This document shows, piece by piece, positions 21,792 to 33,918 of a stretch of 64,000 nucleotides of DNA. This stretch comes from Adiantum capillus-veneris. Taxonomy: Eukaryota; Streptophyta; Polypodiopsida; Polypodiales; Pteridaceae. The DNA lies in NCBI GenBank assembly GCA_014529385.2, contig CM043958.1, forward strand, positions 85,731,525-85,795,524. Direction: 5' to 3'. Both the position numbers and the translations under genes were made by a program. The notes under the pieces are model-generated. The model did not search any database. It saw only the letters and a list, made by a program, of their open reading frames with translations, and was not told where the DNA came from. The stretch's first letter is position 1, and every line of letters begins with the position of its first letter.

Positions 21792-22584
21792 AAATCATGT
21801 ACACAGAAACTGAGCTCTTCATTGACTTATCAAAAGCAAGAGGATTTACAAGTGGAATAGTGCCACGCTCACTAGCATCTATATACATGTTCTTTCCCTT
21901 GTAGGTGAAGTAGATTCTCCTTTCAGGGAACTTCATGTTGGTAGCCATGCGATCAAACCATGATGCCCCTAGGATAACATCCTCATGTTGGAGAGGAGAG
22001 ATGAAGAAGTCTTCCTTGTCGACATAGCTTTGGACATGAAGCCTCAACTTCCCAATAAAGGGAGTAACGGAGGCTTGTTGTCCCTTGAAAGCTGCATCAG
22101 CCACTACTATATCTCCCATCTCAAAAGCTTGAATGCCCAACTTGGTGGCCAACTCCATTGATATGAAGTTAAGAGTAGAGCCAGGGTCAAACAAGATGAA
22201 GGCATCATGCTCTCTTACCTTTCCCCAAGCATAGGAAAGTGATGATCCTTTGCAATGAGCATCCTCTTTTGGAGCTTCGATCGTGGAAGCCCTAGGAGTC
22301 TCATTGCGAGTATTCTTCTTGGGGCAAGAACGATAGCCATGTCCTTGCTCCCCACACTTGAAACACTTATGGTCCTTGCGAAAAGCTTCAAGCTCTTCAG
22401 GAGAGAGTTTGTTTTTACCTTTGTAAACTCCCTTCTCCTTGGACCGATTGTTGTTGTTGTTGGAATTGGCTTGGGAAGTATTTTGAACATTGGTTTTCCC
22501 CTTTGCATCATTTTTGTCTTTGTTTTCCATGGGCTTGACATTACGTCTAGCCCCTTGATGAAAATTGATGCGTGAAGCAACCAT
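21766..22584 (-). pseudogene. Gypsy A gag C-terminus and protease (copy 2)
   Basis: A 272-codon frame with a zinc knuckle CFKCGEQGHGYRSC (CX2CX4HX4C, residues about 74-87) and a retropepsin-like domain starting AFILFDPGSTLNFIS (about 128-142), where DPG replaces the usual DSG or DTG. It ends ten residues after MIFVKESK because of an extra A in an A-run at about 21780. Beyond that run the sequence continues in the pol frame at 18840-21791. In copy 3 the break is at a different place, so each is a mutation, not a programmed shift. Confidence 0.8.
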
Positions 22585-23650
22585 GGTGTGATAGATTACT
22601 TCGCTAATAGTACCAGGCCGTTGAGAGTTGATGTATTCGGTATCTCTTCAGGTCATCCCGCACAGAATTGCTGCCTTTGCTCTGCAAAGTCTATCTTTTG
22701 AAAGACAGTAGCTTTGAGATGTAAATCCCAAAACTTGTCTACATATTTATGGATAGACTCATGGGAGAGGAGCTTCAAGGTACACCATTCGGTAAGCACT
22801 TTGTCCTTTGCATCGCTTGCAAGGAATTGCTTCATGATGGAAACTCGTAGAGTTTTCCATGTCTTTGGGGCTTCACCATTGCCACGAAGGCAAGCCCATC
22901 ATTGACAAGCTGATTTTTGGAAGTGCATAGCTACATGACGTAGCTTAGAGGACTCTGTGAAGCCCTCATCTCCAAAGGCCGCATCAAATTGTTGGATTAA
23001 GGCCAACACTTTGTCGGTAGCACCGAAGGTGCCATCATAGGTGAGAAAAGAGATACTATTTCCTCCCTCCTTGAACTTCTTTAGCTTTTGTGACCTTCGC
23101 CATGCAAGAAATGATTTGCGATGTCCTCCCCTCTTGTATTCTCTAGGAGAATAACCATAACTTTCGTCAAAAGAGAAGGAAGGGGAAGAAGAAGGAGAAG
23201 AGGGTGACCTCTTCCTAGCCCTTTTCTTCCTTTGTTTCCTCTCTTGCCTTTCAAAGTGATGAGGACGACTATGTGTTGATCTTTTCCTCTTGGGAGGAGT
23301 GGACGATCATCTAGACCGTCGTCTTCGTGGAGCTACATCTTCAGAGAAACTTAAACTTTCATTGCTTTCTTGCTCTTTGGATTCCTCCTCTCGAATGGGA
23401 GAGAGTCTTCTTTTGAGGGTCTCTTCAAGAAGCCTCCTAAGCTCTCTCTCCTCTTGGAGAGGAAGGGTAATTCCATAAGCACGAAGTTATTGAGTAACTT
23501 TGGCTTGCAAAGCAGGATTGCCCATAGCTTGCTGCAACCTAATGACGAGATAATTCACAAACATAGGAGCATCATCATTAGCACCTTCATGTGCAAAATC
23601 AAATCTATCAATGTTCATTCTACTCTTGATTATTGTCAGCCATGTTAACA
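22585..23650 (-). pseudogene. Gypsy A gag N-terminal part (copy 2)
   Basis: Broken frames. Near 23640 a start reads MADNNQE then a stop. 23520-23610 encodes NIDRFDFAHEGANDDAPMFV-like sequence, then an Arg/Ser-rich stretch (about 23150-23340), a gag-like domain near 22850-23100 and 22653-22835 (ESIHKYVDKFWDLHLKATVF), which copy 3 shares at 63764-63985. Several stops and shifts separate them. Confidence 0.7.
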
Positions 23651-24641
23651 AAATTTATGTATGTACTTGGTGTATACTTTGACAATTCAAAACCTTAGTT
23701 GCCACTCCTCTTAGCCTTTGAAAATCGGCTCTTAAGTATCTACACCCACTACTCGAAGTGGTTAATTATAGAGAGTAGAGAGTATGAAAAGATATCCATA
23801 CTACCTTACTCAATGCTTGAAATCGGCCCTTGCATTCATACCCTCCGCACAAAGTTTGCTTCCTAATATTCCATACTTCGTGCTTGGTATGTACAACCTT
23901 TACTTTAGATTACTACTTACAGCTCTAAAGCCAAGTCCATATCTAAATATTTTGTTGCAAATTGGTATGACATTGATGGTAGCATGAGAGGAAGCAAGCT
24001 ACGTCAGGGTCTGCCTCCATAACTCCATGTGGCATGCGGCCCGGATAATACTATGATGACTCATTTGACACCAATGACCAGCCAGCCTGCACGCTATAGT
24101 CGCCTACAAAATCCAAAGCTTGATCCTTCACACTTTGATCCTAACAAGGCATACGTCAATATGGCTTTGAAACCCAGAGTTGAATGTAAAAAATAATGTA
24201 TCTTCCTCGTCCTACAGGTCAACTTGGGCCTCCAAAGAATGTTAATATCAACTTTCTTTGCTTCCAAATTGAGTCACATATGTGAAAGCTAATTGGTGAC
24301 ATAGGAGGGATAGGCTTATGAATAAATGAAACCTACATAATACACCAAAGAAATTGACTGAAGGTTGGTCTAACAACACAAAATTATAACAGCACGAATC
24401 TGTATTTGAGACAAGGTTGGATACAACAGGATACAGCATACAAAGAAATATGAAACACTTCCCTTGTGGTTCTCCTTGAATGTCATCTATGTATATGGTA
24501 GTAAATATGGACATTCACTTCTCTGTCAACTTAGAAACGAGCAGCTTGGCTTCAAAATGCTGCTACTTTACTCTCATTGATATATTTTAAGCCATACAGA
24601 CAGATGTACAACACATGCCCATAAGGAATGGCACTGGAGAT
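23651..24641. other. Gypsy A leader remnant and REI1-gene 3' flank
   Basis: 23651-24000 may be leader of gypsy A copy 2, without a primer site. 24000-24250 is unassigned. 24250-24641 lies downstream of the REI1-type gene and probably includes its 3' untranslated region. No coding sequence supported. Confidence 0.45.
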
Positions 24642-27600
24642 CTAAAATGTTACATTCTTTGGTAGATTTCTGATCACATTATTTTTCAATCCAATCTTTG
24701 TGCGCATGGACTCTGCTTGGAACTGTGGAAGCCTTTTGGTCTCTTTGAGAGTGGTGGCCGGCTGGTGTGAATGCCGAGTTGCCAAGCCCATGCTCCGATA
24801 CCTGCAAGGAATTCAGGTAAGTTACTTGTCCAGCTTATTATCATTTAAGGCAAGTTAGCAGTGTTTTAACAAGTAGGCTGACCATAGCCTTATCAAGCGA
24901 AATCCAGACTTATTAAGCATGTGAATGTGAGCCTATGAAAGCATTAACTTTTTGAGAACGAGAATCTCGGTTATAGCTAAATGCAAACCTAAAAAAAAGC
25001 ATGTGCATCTGAGCCAATGAATACCTCATCAAGCCAAATCCAAAATTATAAACCATGTGAATATGAGCTTATGAAAACCTTTCCACAATGACCAACCTTG
25101 CAACCAATGAGTTGACAAGCACACCATCTCTGTTATCAGAAGGTCGAGGTCGTTGCTTGTAATATCTGGCAAATTCACGGGACCCAATGATCTTAATGCT
25201 ATGCTTTGAGGATGTATCATGCCTGATGATCAATTCAGAACCTCCTGAGCTCAGAGAAATAGGAAGAGTCTCAGCTACCACCATCTGCAATCCTTCTTCA
25301 GTTGTGTAACTGTCTCCCGTTGAAAAACAAAACAAAACATATTAGATTTCCAAAACCTGCCCAAATTTTCAGTTACCACAATCTCATCAACACAAACTTG
25401 GACTAAGGAGAGTTCAATCAGTTCTAACTCGCACCAGAGTATCATGCCAACAAAACATAATTTACAACAGGCAAGCTCTCAAATCTTTTGGGTCAAATTT
25501 TTTCACATAAATGTGATAAATACACATCAATTTCCAACAGTAGATGATAGCACTATGGGTTTGCATCATCACATCAATTCTCCTATTGTGGAAATGTCCT
25601 CAATTTCACACCCCAATCCGAAGAGAAATGCTTTAACTTCTTCTGACAATGAGAAAAGCTGTGGAGAAAGCATACGTATAAAAATAAAGCAGCCCACCCA
25701 CCTGCTACTAAAATCATAGAAGTCTCCCACCTCTTCCTCTACACCATCATCTCCATAGGGAAGTTTGCAGTGGCTTTTTGAGAGCATATGCTTCCTTACT
25801 GCCTCCAAACTTTGAAACTGCTTTCCTCTTTCATCACAATAGAGACACAATAAACCCTTGGTTACCTGCGAGACACTAAAACATCACTACAGACCTCTTT
25901 GTGCGTGTTCAACATAAAAATATTTCATAACATTGAAAGGAATTATAACAAAGACAAAAGGAGCAGATTTCCACAATTTCAATTGGCCTGAGCAAAACCC
26001 ACTACCACACCTTTAAGCCAAGATAATTCAGCAGCCCTCGAGGATCTTTCAGGTACTCTGAGTCTGGAATAAAGAAACCATGTTGCTTATGCATATGCTC
26101 CACACAGCCCTCAACTGTCCCATCAGCTATCAAGTCACAAAAAAAGCAATTGGTGACATCCCATTGGCCCATATCCTCAACAGACATTGCATTGTCATCA
26201 TCCTCTGAGTTATCAAGGCTTCCACTCACAGCCATATCCTCCTTTTCATTAACCTCCTCCCACTCATCACTGCTTTCTTCTTCTTCTTCTTCTTCTTCTT
26301 CTTCAAGCTTTACTGTCAACGCCTTCTTCTCATGATCGGAATGCAATGGCCTTTCAGAAGCCAGGCGTGTTACAGTAATCTCATCTGCAGACACACTCGG
26401 GTGACCGGATACCTTCTGAATGTGCTGCTTCGTGGTAAGATGTTGAGCATGTGCCTTACTGCTGCGATATTCTCGGTTGCAAAGAGAGCACTTGTAAACT
26501 AAAGATTGGCCACCTTCAAGTTTCTTCTTCTCTGCAGCCACTACCTCAACTCTAAGATTAAACAAGGTCTCTGTTATGCCCGGTACACCTGCAACCTAGT
26601 TCCAGAAAACATGCATGATAAGGAAGCTAAAAGCAGAAAAGTTGATGCTTCTTAAATGACTAGTACAAAAGAGGAGAAAAGCATCCATTACAACATACAC
26701 AGTGAATAATTAAAAATTAAACCCATCACCATAGAAAGATAAGTCCAAATAACAGCCGCAAAGAGAAAATGGACACCGTACTGCATAAGCAACAATTGAA
26801 CCCCACATAGCAGACAAGTTAATCCAACGAACCACCCATCACCATGCAGGTAGAAGGGAGAGTAAACAATAGAGGCCCCCTAGTAAAGACAATGTACAAA
26901 GAACACTCCAATTAAGTGAGTACCTCTGCTGATACCTAAGGCAATAGCCTTCAAACAAATACGGTACATAAAACATCCTTTCAAGCAACCATTCTGTGCT
27001 TGCTTGAAAAGGAAATAAGTACAGCAATCTGCTGGTTTAGTAATGCTGCTTTCATTTAAACGAGAATAACCCTGATGAGCATGATGTCACTTCCAACATT
27101 GTCCATTTATATTATTAATCAAAAGACTTGAAATTCAGGCATACATCTGAACTTGATTAACTGGGTCTTTACTTGGGACTGACGTAAAAGAGAAACATGT
27201 GTTTGCAGGTATCAAAAAAGCGAGACAATGATATCTCTCTTTACCCAAACATTGTATTTCTAGCATCTTAATTAATTGGTCTTTACTGGGAATAATCAGG
27301 AGTTTCATACCGTAGGGGGAAAACCTCTTGTAATACAGAGTTATAAAAAGGTTATGCCCATATAGCCATGGCTGAAATGAAAGATACAAAACTAATGGAC
27401 TGTATTGCTGGAACCATAGTTGCTCTTGGAGTATGCACTCAGATATGATCTGCAAATTACAAAATGCATTTAGATAGAACCCACTCAGTTAATGTCCGGA
27501 GTAGCGGAAGTGAGAGAGGCAAAATTGAGCAATCACACTAATCATGAGAACATCACCAAACTTCCAAAGAGAAAAGGAGCTCAAGAAAGACTTGCAACAG

Positions 27601-28307
27601 CCATGCTGACTGGCCACAAACACAATTCAAAAACAAAATACAGGGAAGGATATTATTTCCACTTGATACTAAATGTTTTCAGCTTTGACACTTGATTTGT
27701 CAACAACATATGGAACATTTTCAATGTATATAAATGCCCACTGCTTAACACTTGCAATAGACATACATTCAAAGACTCTTCAGCTAAAAGATTCAGTGCC
27801 AAACGGAATCGTTTCTCTGCTTAATGAAAAGAATACTTTAACAGGTTACATAGCAGCTTCTGTAAACATTGAGATTATGCTGTATGTCCATAAAGTATGC
27901 ATGAAACGATTTACTGTATGGAATAACCACGTATGCACTTCCTTCAGGGAGCATTATCGCACCTATAAATGTCTCCTCCCACTGGATCTCCTCTCAAACC
28001 AAGATGCCTATCCTCTTCCAAAGGCCACATACCAAGCCACCCAAGGACATCACCGTAGGACCAAGTGTGGGGCATGCCAAGGGATCCGTACCCAAAAGGG
28101 GACGACCATTTACTTGGGCAGTGAGGGCAAGAACACCGACAAACAAACATGTGACGTCTAAACAAGCAGACATTATCTGTCTAAAAATACCTTTCGCCTG
28201 AGGTTGTATTGATGCCAATCGGAGCGGTAATGCGACTTCTGAGAGGCTTCATCAGAAAACTCTGCGTTGCAAGTATTGCAAAACAAAGCGGGACGCATGG
28301 TGGTCAT
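24642..28307 (-). CDS. REI1: REI1-type 60S ribosome maturation zinc-finger protein
   Basis: Five coding exons: 28191-28307, 26011-26595, 25702-25865, 25097-25309 and 24642-24801, all with GT-AG introns of 1595, 145, 392 and 295 bp. Junction phases are 0, 0, 2, 2. Total 412 codons plus TAG, close to the usual size of about 400. Four C2H2-type fingers: C10/C13/H26/H32 (exon 1), C75/C78/H91/H97, C189/C192/H206/H211 and C241/C244/H260/H266. A poly-Glu acidic stretch lies at about 137-146 and the end reads GLKNNVIRNLPKNVTF, both typical of the family. REI1 proteins act in the cytoplasm, replacing or releasing export factors from pre-60S particles; plant members are called REIL. ATG at 28307 was chosen as first Met; a second lies three codons on. 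No breaks seen. Confidence 0.93.
26274..26304 (-). repeat. (GAA)n coding microsatellite in REI1-type gene
   Basis: A TTC/GAA run inside exon 2 encodes most of the ten-Glu tract. Length changes here would alter only the acidic linker between fingers 2 and 3. Confidence 0.9.
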
Positions 28308-29034
28308 CGCCTTCCTCAATCCACTGGCTTCGGGCTCTTAACGTCGTGGTCTTCTGGCGCTCTAGGTCTCCAACGTCAGAAGACTGCTCTGCATTTTAGT
28401 GGTGCCACCTTTCCTTCAGGTTAAAATGACACAATTTGAGGCGGCTAAGAGGGCGCCCCCATATAGACCCCTCTCGTCTATAAAGACCACGGGCTCGAGT
28501 GAAGTTAATCCACCGTTGATCAGATCTGCATGGGGTAAAATGATTAGGGTCCTCAACGTCGCGCTTGAGCTCTCAAACTGCCCCTCGACACTCCTACGCC
28601 TTATCCAACCCACCTATCTCACGTTCGTGAAAAGCAGGCGACTTTGCACGTATAAAAACTTATCCTCTCTTGACGCGTGGATCCGGCAGTCCAAAATTGA
28701 GAGCCTATTATATTTCTTTTACCATAACAGGGAACCTTGGGGTTGGGACTCCATGCTTCAAGGACCAATGACCATACCATAGCAATTTTTATTTTTTAAA
28801 ATTTTAACTTTGATCTTCAACTGGTGTGAGCTTGAAAGGCATGAGGCTAGTACAAAGTAGAGGTTGTGTGAAGCCCAACCAAAGGGAGAAAATCATTGAG
28901 AACACACATTGAATTGTAAAGAATCGCTTTCTTCAATAATACCCATGAATATTACTACATACTGGGTCGATTTGCATTTCATTAGTTTATTAATCGACAA
29001 GATTCCCTCTGCCTCGTCTTCGTGAAACAAAAAC
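28308..29034. other. Upstream region of the REI1-type gene
   Basis: Divergent side of the host gene. It should contain the 5' untranslated region and promoter. A TTTATAGA motif on the minus strand at about 28479-28486 could be TATA-like. No second gene was recognised; the open frame at 28399-28782 has no familiar features. Confidence 0.4.
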
Positions 29035-29228
29035 TTCAGTCGTTGCTGGTTCCCACGTTGCCTCCGCCCTCGCCCCTCCGGCTCTCGAACCAGTAATACC
29101 CCCTTCCCCTGGTACCCGGTGCTACGTCTCTATTGCAAACAAAAATGCCTGAATCCCACCCATGACAACCTCGCATCACAAATGTGCTGCTACCCACTTG
29201 GGCTAATGACATTCGGCCTGCGCATGAT

Positions 29229-29267
<39 letters not shown>

Positions 29268-30105
29268 CCATCAACGTCTGTACTTCGGAAAAGTAGTCTG
29301 ATTCTTCGGAGAAGTAGTCTGATTTTGCTCCGCCTCCTTTCCTTGCCCACTCCTGACAGCGTTGCTCCTACCCTTGCTCGTCCCATGCCTGCACACCACC
29401 TTGAACACCACTGCGGACCAGTCACCATGAACACCATCTGGAGCAAAACTCCAATCGGGGGTTCTTCGGAGCTAGATGCGGTGCTGGAGACAAGCTTCGA
29501 AGAAGCCTGACAGCACGATCGTGCATGGCTTAAACTCGTCCAGGAAGTTGGCACGAGCATCGGGCATCATTCCAAGCTGTCGCAGGGGAAGGGTGCGAAG
29601 GAGGTGAAGCTCCACGAAGCTGGACATGGCCCATCGCTGTTATAGCATGCATTCAAATACGAGGAAATTGATTGAATCTGTGCCAGACAGCACCGAGAAA
29701 AAAAAAAATATCTCTCTCTCTCTCTCTCTCTCTCCTCTGCGGCATGCCTTTTTCTCTGTCCCCCACGTGTCACCTCCTCGCTTTTTCACTTCAAAGCGGT
29801 GAAGGGATCTCCCAAGATCCCCCTTAATTGAGCAGCTTTGCAAAATCGTTCGGACATACTGGTAATGTAAATTGGTTTTTAAGCTTCTAAATATCTATTA
29901 AGTCGTGCACAAATGTTTTGGTGTGCACTATATAGAAGTTTGAGTTGTAATGTGTGAATCCTCTGTTTTAGGATGATAAGAGAACAAATGATAAAATCAC
30001 GAGGCTTGCCATTAGATTTATGCATGGTAGGTGGCCAAAATTTTTAAAAGGGGTTTATTAGATGGAATGTGCCGATAATTCCATGTTTGGATGGAAGAAA
30101 ATGCA

Positions 30106-30159
<54 letters not shown>

Positions 30160-30540
30160 TGTTTTTGAGAGTCTCTCTCGCTCTCTGTTCTCTTGCACGC
30201 GTTGTGTGTCACACCATTGCCTAGCACGAGCTGTACAATAGCTTGCCCAACTCGAGCCAGACCCCCTCTTCACACCCTTATCTCCCTTCGCTCTTTGTCC
30301 TTGCCTCTGTCGTGAGGAGCTTGGGCATGCCACTATAGCTGAGTGGAAACAACGTGAGAAGAAAGCATTGGTGCTGCAACAATTAATGCGTGCCTTATAG
30401 AGGTGGCACGCCCTTGTGGGAAGGATGTGAGGAGAAGGATGCCCTTGGGGGATGCAGGGGCACAAGCGGGGGAGGAGCATGCGTGTTACCCACTGGAGAT
30501 ATAGAATGAAAGGGGGGTCAGCCATTCTGCAAGAGATTGG
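29035..30540. other. Microsatellite-rich DNA, no recognised gene
   Basis: Contains (GA)15 at 29235-29264, (TC)n at about 29710-29734 and a compound (TC)n(AC)n at 30109-30159. The 174-codon minus-strand frame at 29036-29560 includes a repeat-encoded Ser-Leu run and resembles nothing I know. Confidence 0.5.
30109..30159. repeat. (TC)16(AC)n compound microsatellite
   Basis: TC units to 30140 pass directly into AC units to 30159, the same TC-then-AC arrangement as at 55503-55613. Confidence 0.95.
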
Positions 30541-30562
30541 TGTGTGTGTGTGTGTGTGTGTG
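30541..30562. repeat. (TG)11 microsatellite
   Basis: Simple TG repeat. Confidence 0.95.
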
Positions 30563-30781
30563 ATTTGCAGGTAGTGTGCGAAAGTTTCTGAATGTGTTTC
30601 TCAAGCGGGGATGGGCAAGGGGCCGAGGCGGGAACCTTTGGAGGGGCTGGGGCCATAGAATGGAGGGAGATGATTAAGGCTCGAGTGGTCACAACGGGCA
30701 GGAGAGGTCGTACTCTAGATAACGTGGCAGCCCAAGAATGGCCTGCGGTGGCATCGCTTGTGGCTTACAGCGGTAGATGGT

Positions 30782-30906
30782 GTAGGAAAAGGACACTCAG
30801 TGTCCTTTCCTCGGAAAGCTGGGGACCCCATGGCGGGCGGCGGGGAGACCACGAGCCATGGTGGCAGCCAGTTTTCGAGGGAAAGGATAGTGAGTATCCT
30901 TTCCCG
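30782..30906. repeat. Two similar hairpins
   Basis: AAAGGACACTCAGTGTCCTTT at about 30787-30807 and GGAAAGGATAGTGAGTATCC at about 30880-30899 (continuing TTTCC) are inverted repeats with 3-5 base loops and related arms, about 93 bp apart. They may be a duplicated unit. Function unknown. Confidence 0.7.
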
Positions 30907-32170
30907 GTCATCAAGGGTCGGGAGGAGGGGAGCCTGCAATGAACCCTCAGAGCAGGTAATGGCGCACTAGATTGACCAGGAGTGTGCAGACAAATTAAGA
31001 TTCCATGTGAAAATCTGAAATTCTTGGCGTTGATGTGGCATCAACTCAACACATTCCACCTGCTGAGTTGGAGGTCCCTTATCGTCTGACGGTTGGGCAA
31101 ATTTTGTATGTGGTCATGGCGTGCATCCAAGCCCTGCAGCACCGCATTCCGCAAAGGAATGTGTAGTAGATAGAGGGGGCAAATTGACTGCCCCCAGACT
31201 CCCGACCTTGACGGAGGGAGGTGGTCAAGACTTGAGAGGTCGCCACAGGTAGGAGAGGTCATAGGGCAGAGCATGCAGGGAAGATGGTAGTGTAGAGGAG
31301 GGAAGTTCTCAAGGGGTGCGTAGAGGAGACTGTGTAGGCAGGATAAGTCGTGGCAAGCTTGAGAGGGAGGGGCATGTGAACGGACCTTGCATGGCCTTTT
31401 GCTTCATAATTCAGTAGATTCGTTAGAATCTAGAAGAGAAACTAATAGGTGTTGGAAAGTAGACATTAAATAGAAGACGAGTTTTGCTAAGCAAGTATAA
31501 GTGCCTCAATAACAATTTCAATGGTCTAGAGTTGCACAAGGCCTCAAGTACATATCTATTAAGAGCAAAATAAAGTGGGGGAATGTTGACAACAAGCTAT
31601 AATAATACACTACATATGTCATTATATGTACAAGTTTTAGAAAACGAGAGAGACTTTTTCAAATACAGCTTTTGAAAGAATTATGTGAATTGATATCATC
31701 GTGCTGACTCGTAGATTGGAAAGATGTAATTAACAGAGCGACAAAGACTTCTCACCCTAAATATGTGATCTTCCATGTTAAGCTTGAGAACCCTCACCTA
31801 TACTATTGGTATTGTAGTGTCCCTTCCGGTGCATTGTTATGAGAGGTCGATAGCCCTAGCCTCATCCCTATGGAGACTATGATTGACATACCAACTTAGA
31901 TCTATCTCAAGTCCCTTGTTAAGTAGCTAATCCGTTGTAAGCTACAACAACATGTCACCCTACAAAAACATGAAGATTGGACACAAAATAGATCTTCTCT
32001 TACGTAAGATACATGTTTTCACGAATCCAATGCTTAAAATCAACATGTAATAAAGAATAGAAACCTCTGGACAAAAATTAAAATGTATTCCTAATGGCTT
32101 CAAAACAAGGTGAGAGTTCACAATGGCTTTCCAAAAAGGAAATCAAGATATGAGGAAAATAAAAATAAAA
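30907..32170. other. Unassigned DNA
   Basis: No gene recognised. A purine tract AAAGTGGGGGAA at about 31572-31583 followed by TGTTGACAAC resembles the polypurine tract and LTR start of a copia element, but no coding or second LTR supports it. Confidence 0.35.
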
Positions 32171-32176
32171 TATGTA

Positions 32177-32178
32177 TG

Positions 32179-32232
<54 letters not shown>
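32177..32232. repeat. (TA)n(GA)n compound microsatellite
   Basis: TA units pass into GA units near 32203. Confidence 0.95.
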
Positions 32233-32237
<5 letters not shown>

Positions 32238-32705
32238 TCATGATCGCTTGTTCTTGTGAAAAAAGCTCTTTACTCTTCAAAAGCTTTAAAAATAAAAAGG
32301 TACACAAAATAAAAGCAATGTAGTCCCATCCTAAGAAAAAAGAACAAGTATAAATTGTGTGTTCATGTTTAAAATAATATAAGATGAGCAAGGACAAAAA
32401 AAAAAAAACAAAGCAAAGTCTTAAAAAGCCATGTAAAGCTATGAAATGAAAGGGATCCATTTGACAAACTCCATCAACATTTAAGATGAGTCTCTATCGT
32501 TGGCACTGAAAACATTGGAAAGATGTCTAACTCGACTCAACACTAAGGCTTCTTTTAAAAAGCCAAAAAAATAAAAGGTAATCGTAATTCAAAGATTCCC
32601 TCACAACAACAAAAATGATATGCTAATCTAAAGCACGTAGCAACGGACAATGACAAAACACGTAGATTTGTAGCAGTATTAGATAAGAAGGACGGTTACA
32701 AAATT

Positions 32706-32734
32706 GTGTGTGTGTGAGAGAGAGAGAGAGAGAG
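32706..32734. repeat. (TG)n(AG)n microsatellite
   Basis: Short TG run followed by AG run. Confidence 0.9.
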
Positions 32735-32819
32735 CAAGGATACTTTAAAGAGAAGAAAATGCTAAAGAAAAAATAAAAGAGAAGAATAACACCTCTTTAT
32801 ATCTTTATAGACACAAAAG

Positions 32820-32960
32820 GTCTTTTGACTTTCGACCTTCCTATGTCTTTTGACTTTTCACCTTCATGTGTCTTTTCATTTCCTAAACTCACCCTTCACT
32901 TATCTACTAAATATGTTTTGAAAGAATTTTTATTTTTCTAAGATTGGGAAGACCTAATGA
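32820..32960 (-). repeat. Dispersed repeat R, copy 3 (inverted)
   Basis: Reverse complement of much of 11461-11600, including the TTGAAAGAATTTTTATTTTT and AAGATTGGGAAGACCTAATG blocks and the AACTCACCCTTCACTTAT flank. Confidence 0.6.
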
Positions 32961-33033
32961 AAACCTCTGAAAAAAAATATGCTTAAAATACCATGTTAAT
33001 ATTTAAGATACACACACACACACACAAGAGAAG

Positions 33034-33339
33034 AGCCTTTGTATAGCCATCAACAAATGCTTGGCTTTAACATTTCTTCAAGTCCCCCACCACAAAGAAA
33101 ATAGAACTACAACTTTCTTTGGTGCCTTGACACATGGTATGTGCCATGTGCTAAAAATGATTCAAATGTAAAATTTTCTGAGTCAAAGCCTTTGTATAGC
33201 CATCAACAAATGCTTGGCTTTAACATTCTTCAAGTTCCCCACCACAAAGAAACTAGAACTGCATCTTTCTTTGGTGCCTTGACACATGGTATGTGCCATG
33301 TGCTAAAAATGATTCAAATGTAAAATTGTTTGAGTCGAT
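33034..33339. repeat. 153-bp tandem duplication
   Basis: 33034-33186 and 33187-33339 are near-identical, both starting AGCCTTTGTATAGCCATCAA and ending near TTCAAATGTAAAATT. They differ by a few substitutions and small indels. There is no clear coding content. Confidence 0.93.
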
Positions 33340-33645
33340 TGTACAAGAATCAAGTATGTGTCCTCCAATGTAAGACTCAAATAAAAGAAAAAAGGCAAGC
33401 TAATCAAAGACAGAGAACATTACAACTCACCCATCTCTATACGAATCTCCTATGTGGCCATTGTATACACATTGCAAGTGTGCACATAGGGTAAGTGTGT
33501 TTTGTTTCCTATGGCATCGGTATCCAGAGTGGCGGTTCATATAGCTGGTATTAATTGAGGACAAAGTGGTGTTGAATAAATGAGGAGAGAGAAGAGAGGA
33601 AATGGGCATGGGGTAGTGAAAGGAAGCTAGGATAAAAATCTCAAA

Positions 33646-33694
<49 letters not shown>

Positions 33695-33918
33695 TCATTC
33701 CATAATAAATGGCCACTAACTTAAGAGACTAATCACATTTTTCCAAGGCAAAAAATAAAATTCTTATTTTCAGTTAGCATCAAAAAGGGTACTCAACACG
33801 ATATCCCATATCCTTTGGGTAGGCCAAAAATGCTTCTAATTGAGCTATGAACGCTGAAGCTATGGCAATGTTGCAAGGTTGCCAAAAGGATTCTATAGTA
33901 TTCAAGAAGCCACTACGA
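33340..33918. other. Unassigned DNA with (GA)n
   Basis: Contains (GA)21 at 33649-33690. No gene recognised. Confidence 0.5.

Larger units (their letters stand above)
16874..23650 (-). mobile_element. Ty3/gypsy family A, copy 2 (5'-truncated)
   Basis: Minus-strand order: gag remnant (about 23650-22585), zinc knuckle and protease (22584-21766), RT-RNase H-integrase-chromodomain (21791-18840), tail, and 3' LTR (18480-16874). No 5' LTR or iMet primer site is visible beyond 23650, so the 5' end is lost; 23650-24000 may be leader. It is the best preserved family A copy in the window. Confidence 0.9.

Noticed and set aside
21766-22584. Programmed frameshift between gag-protease and pol of gypsy A
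   Set aside because: Copies 2 and 3 break at different positions, so mutation is simpler.
25310-25335. Extending exon 4 of the REI1-type gene upstream to 25335
   Set aside because: Only the acceptor before 25309 gives phase 2 agreement with the donor at 25701 and the conserved Ser-Ser-Ser-Tyr junction.
26589-26595. Alternative acceptor seven bases downstream (GTTGCAG) for exon 2 of the REI1-type gene
   Set aside because: It breaks the reading frame with exon 1, whereas the acceptor at 26596 keeps phase and the conserved VAG residues.
29036-29560. 174-codon minus-strand frame
   Set aside because: It contains a repeat-encoded Ser-Leu run, has no known motif, and no splice-compatible neighbours were seen.
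30592-30942. 116-codon plus-strand frame near the hairpins
   Set aside because: GC-rich chance frame; an overlapping antisense frame of similar length exists and neither has motifs.
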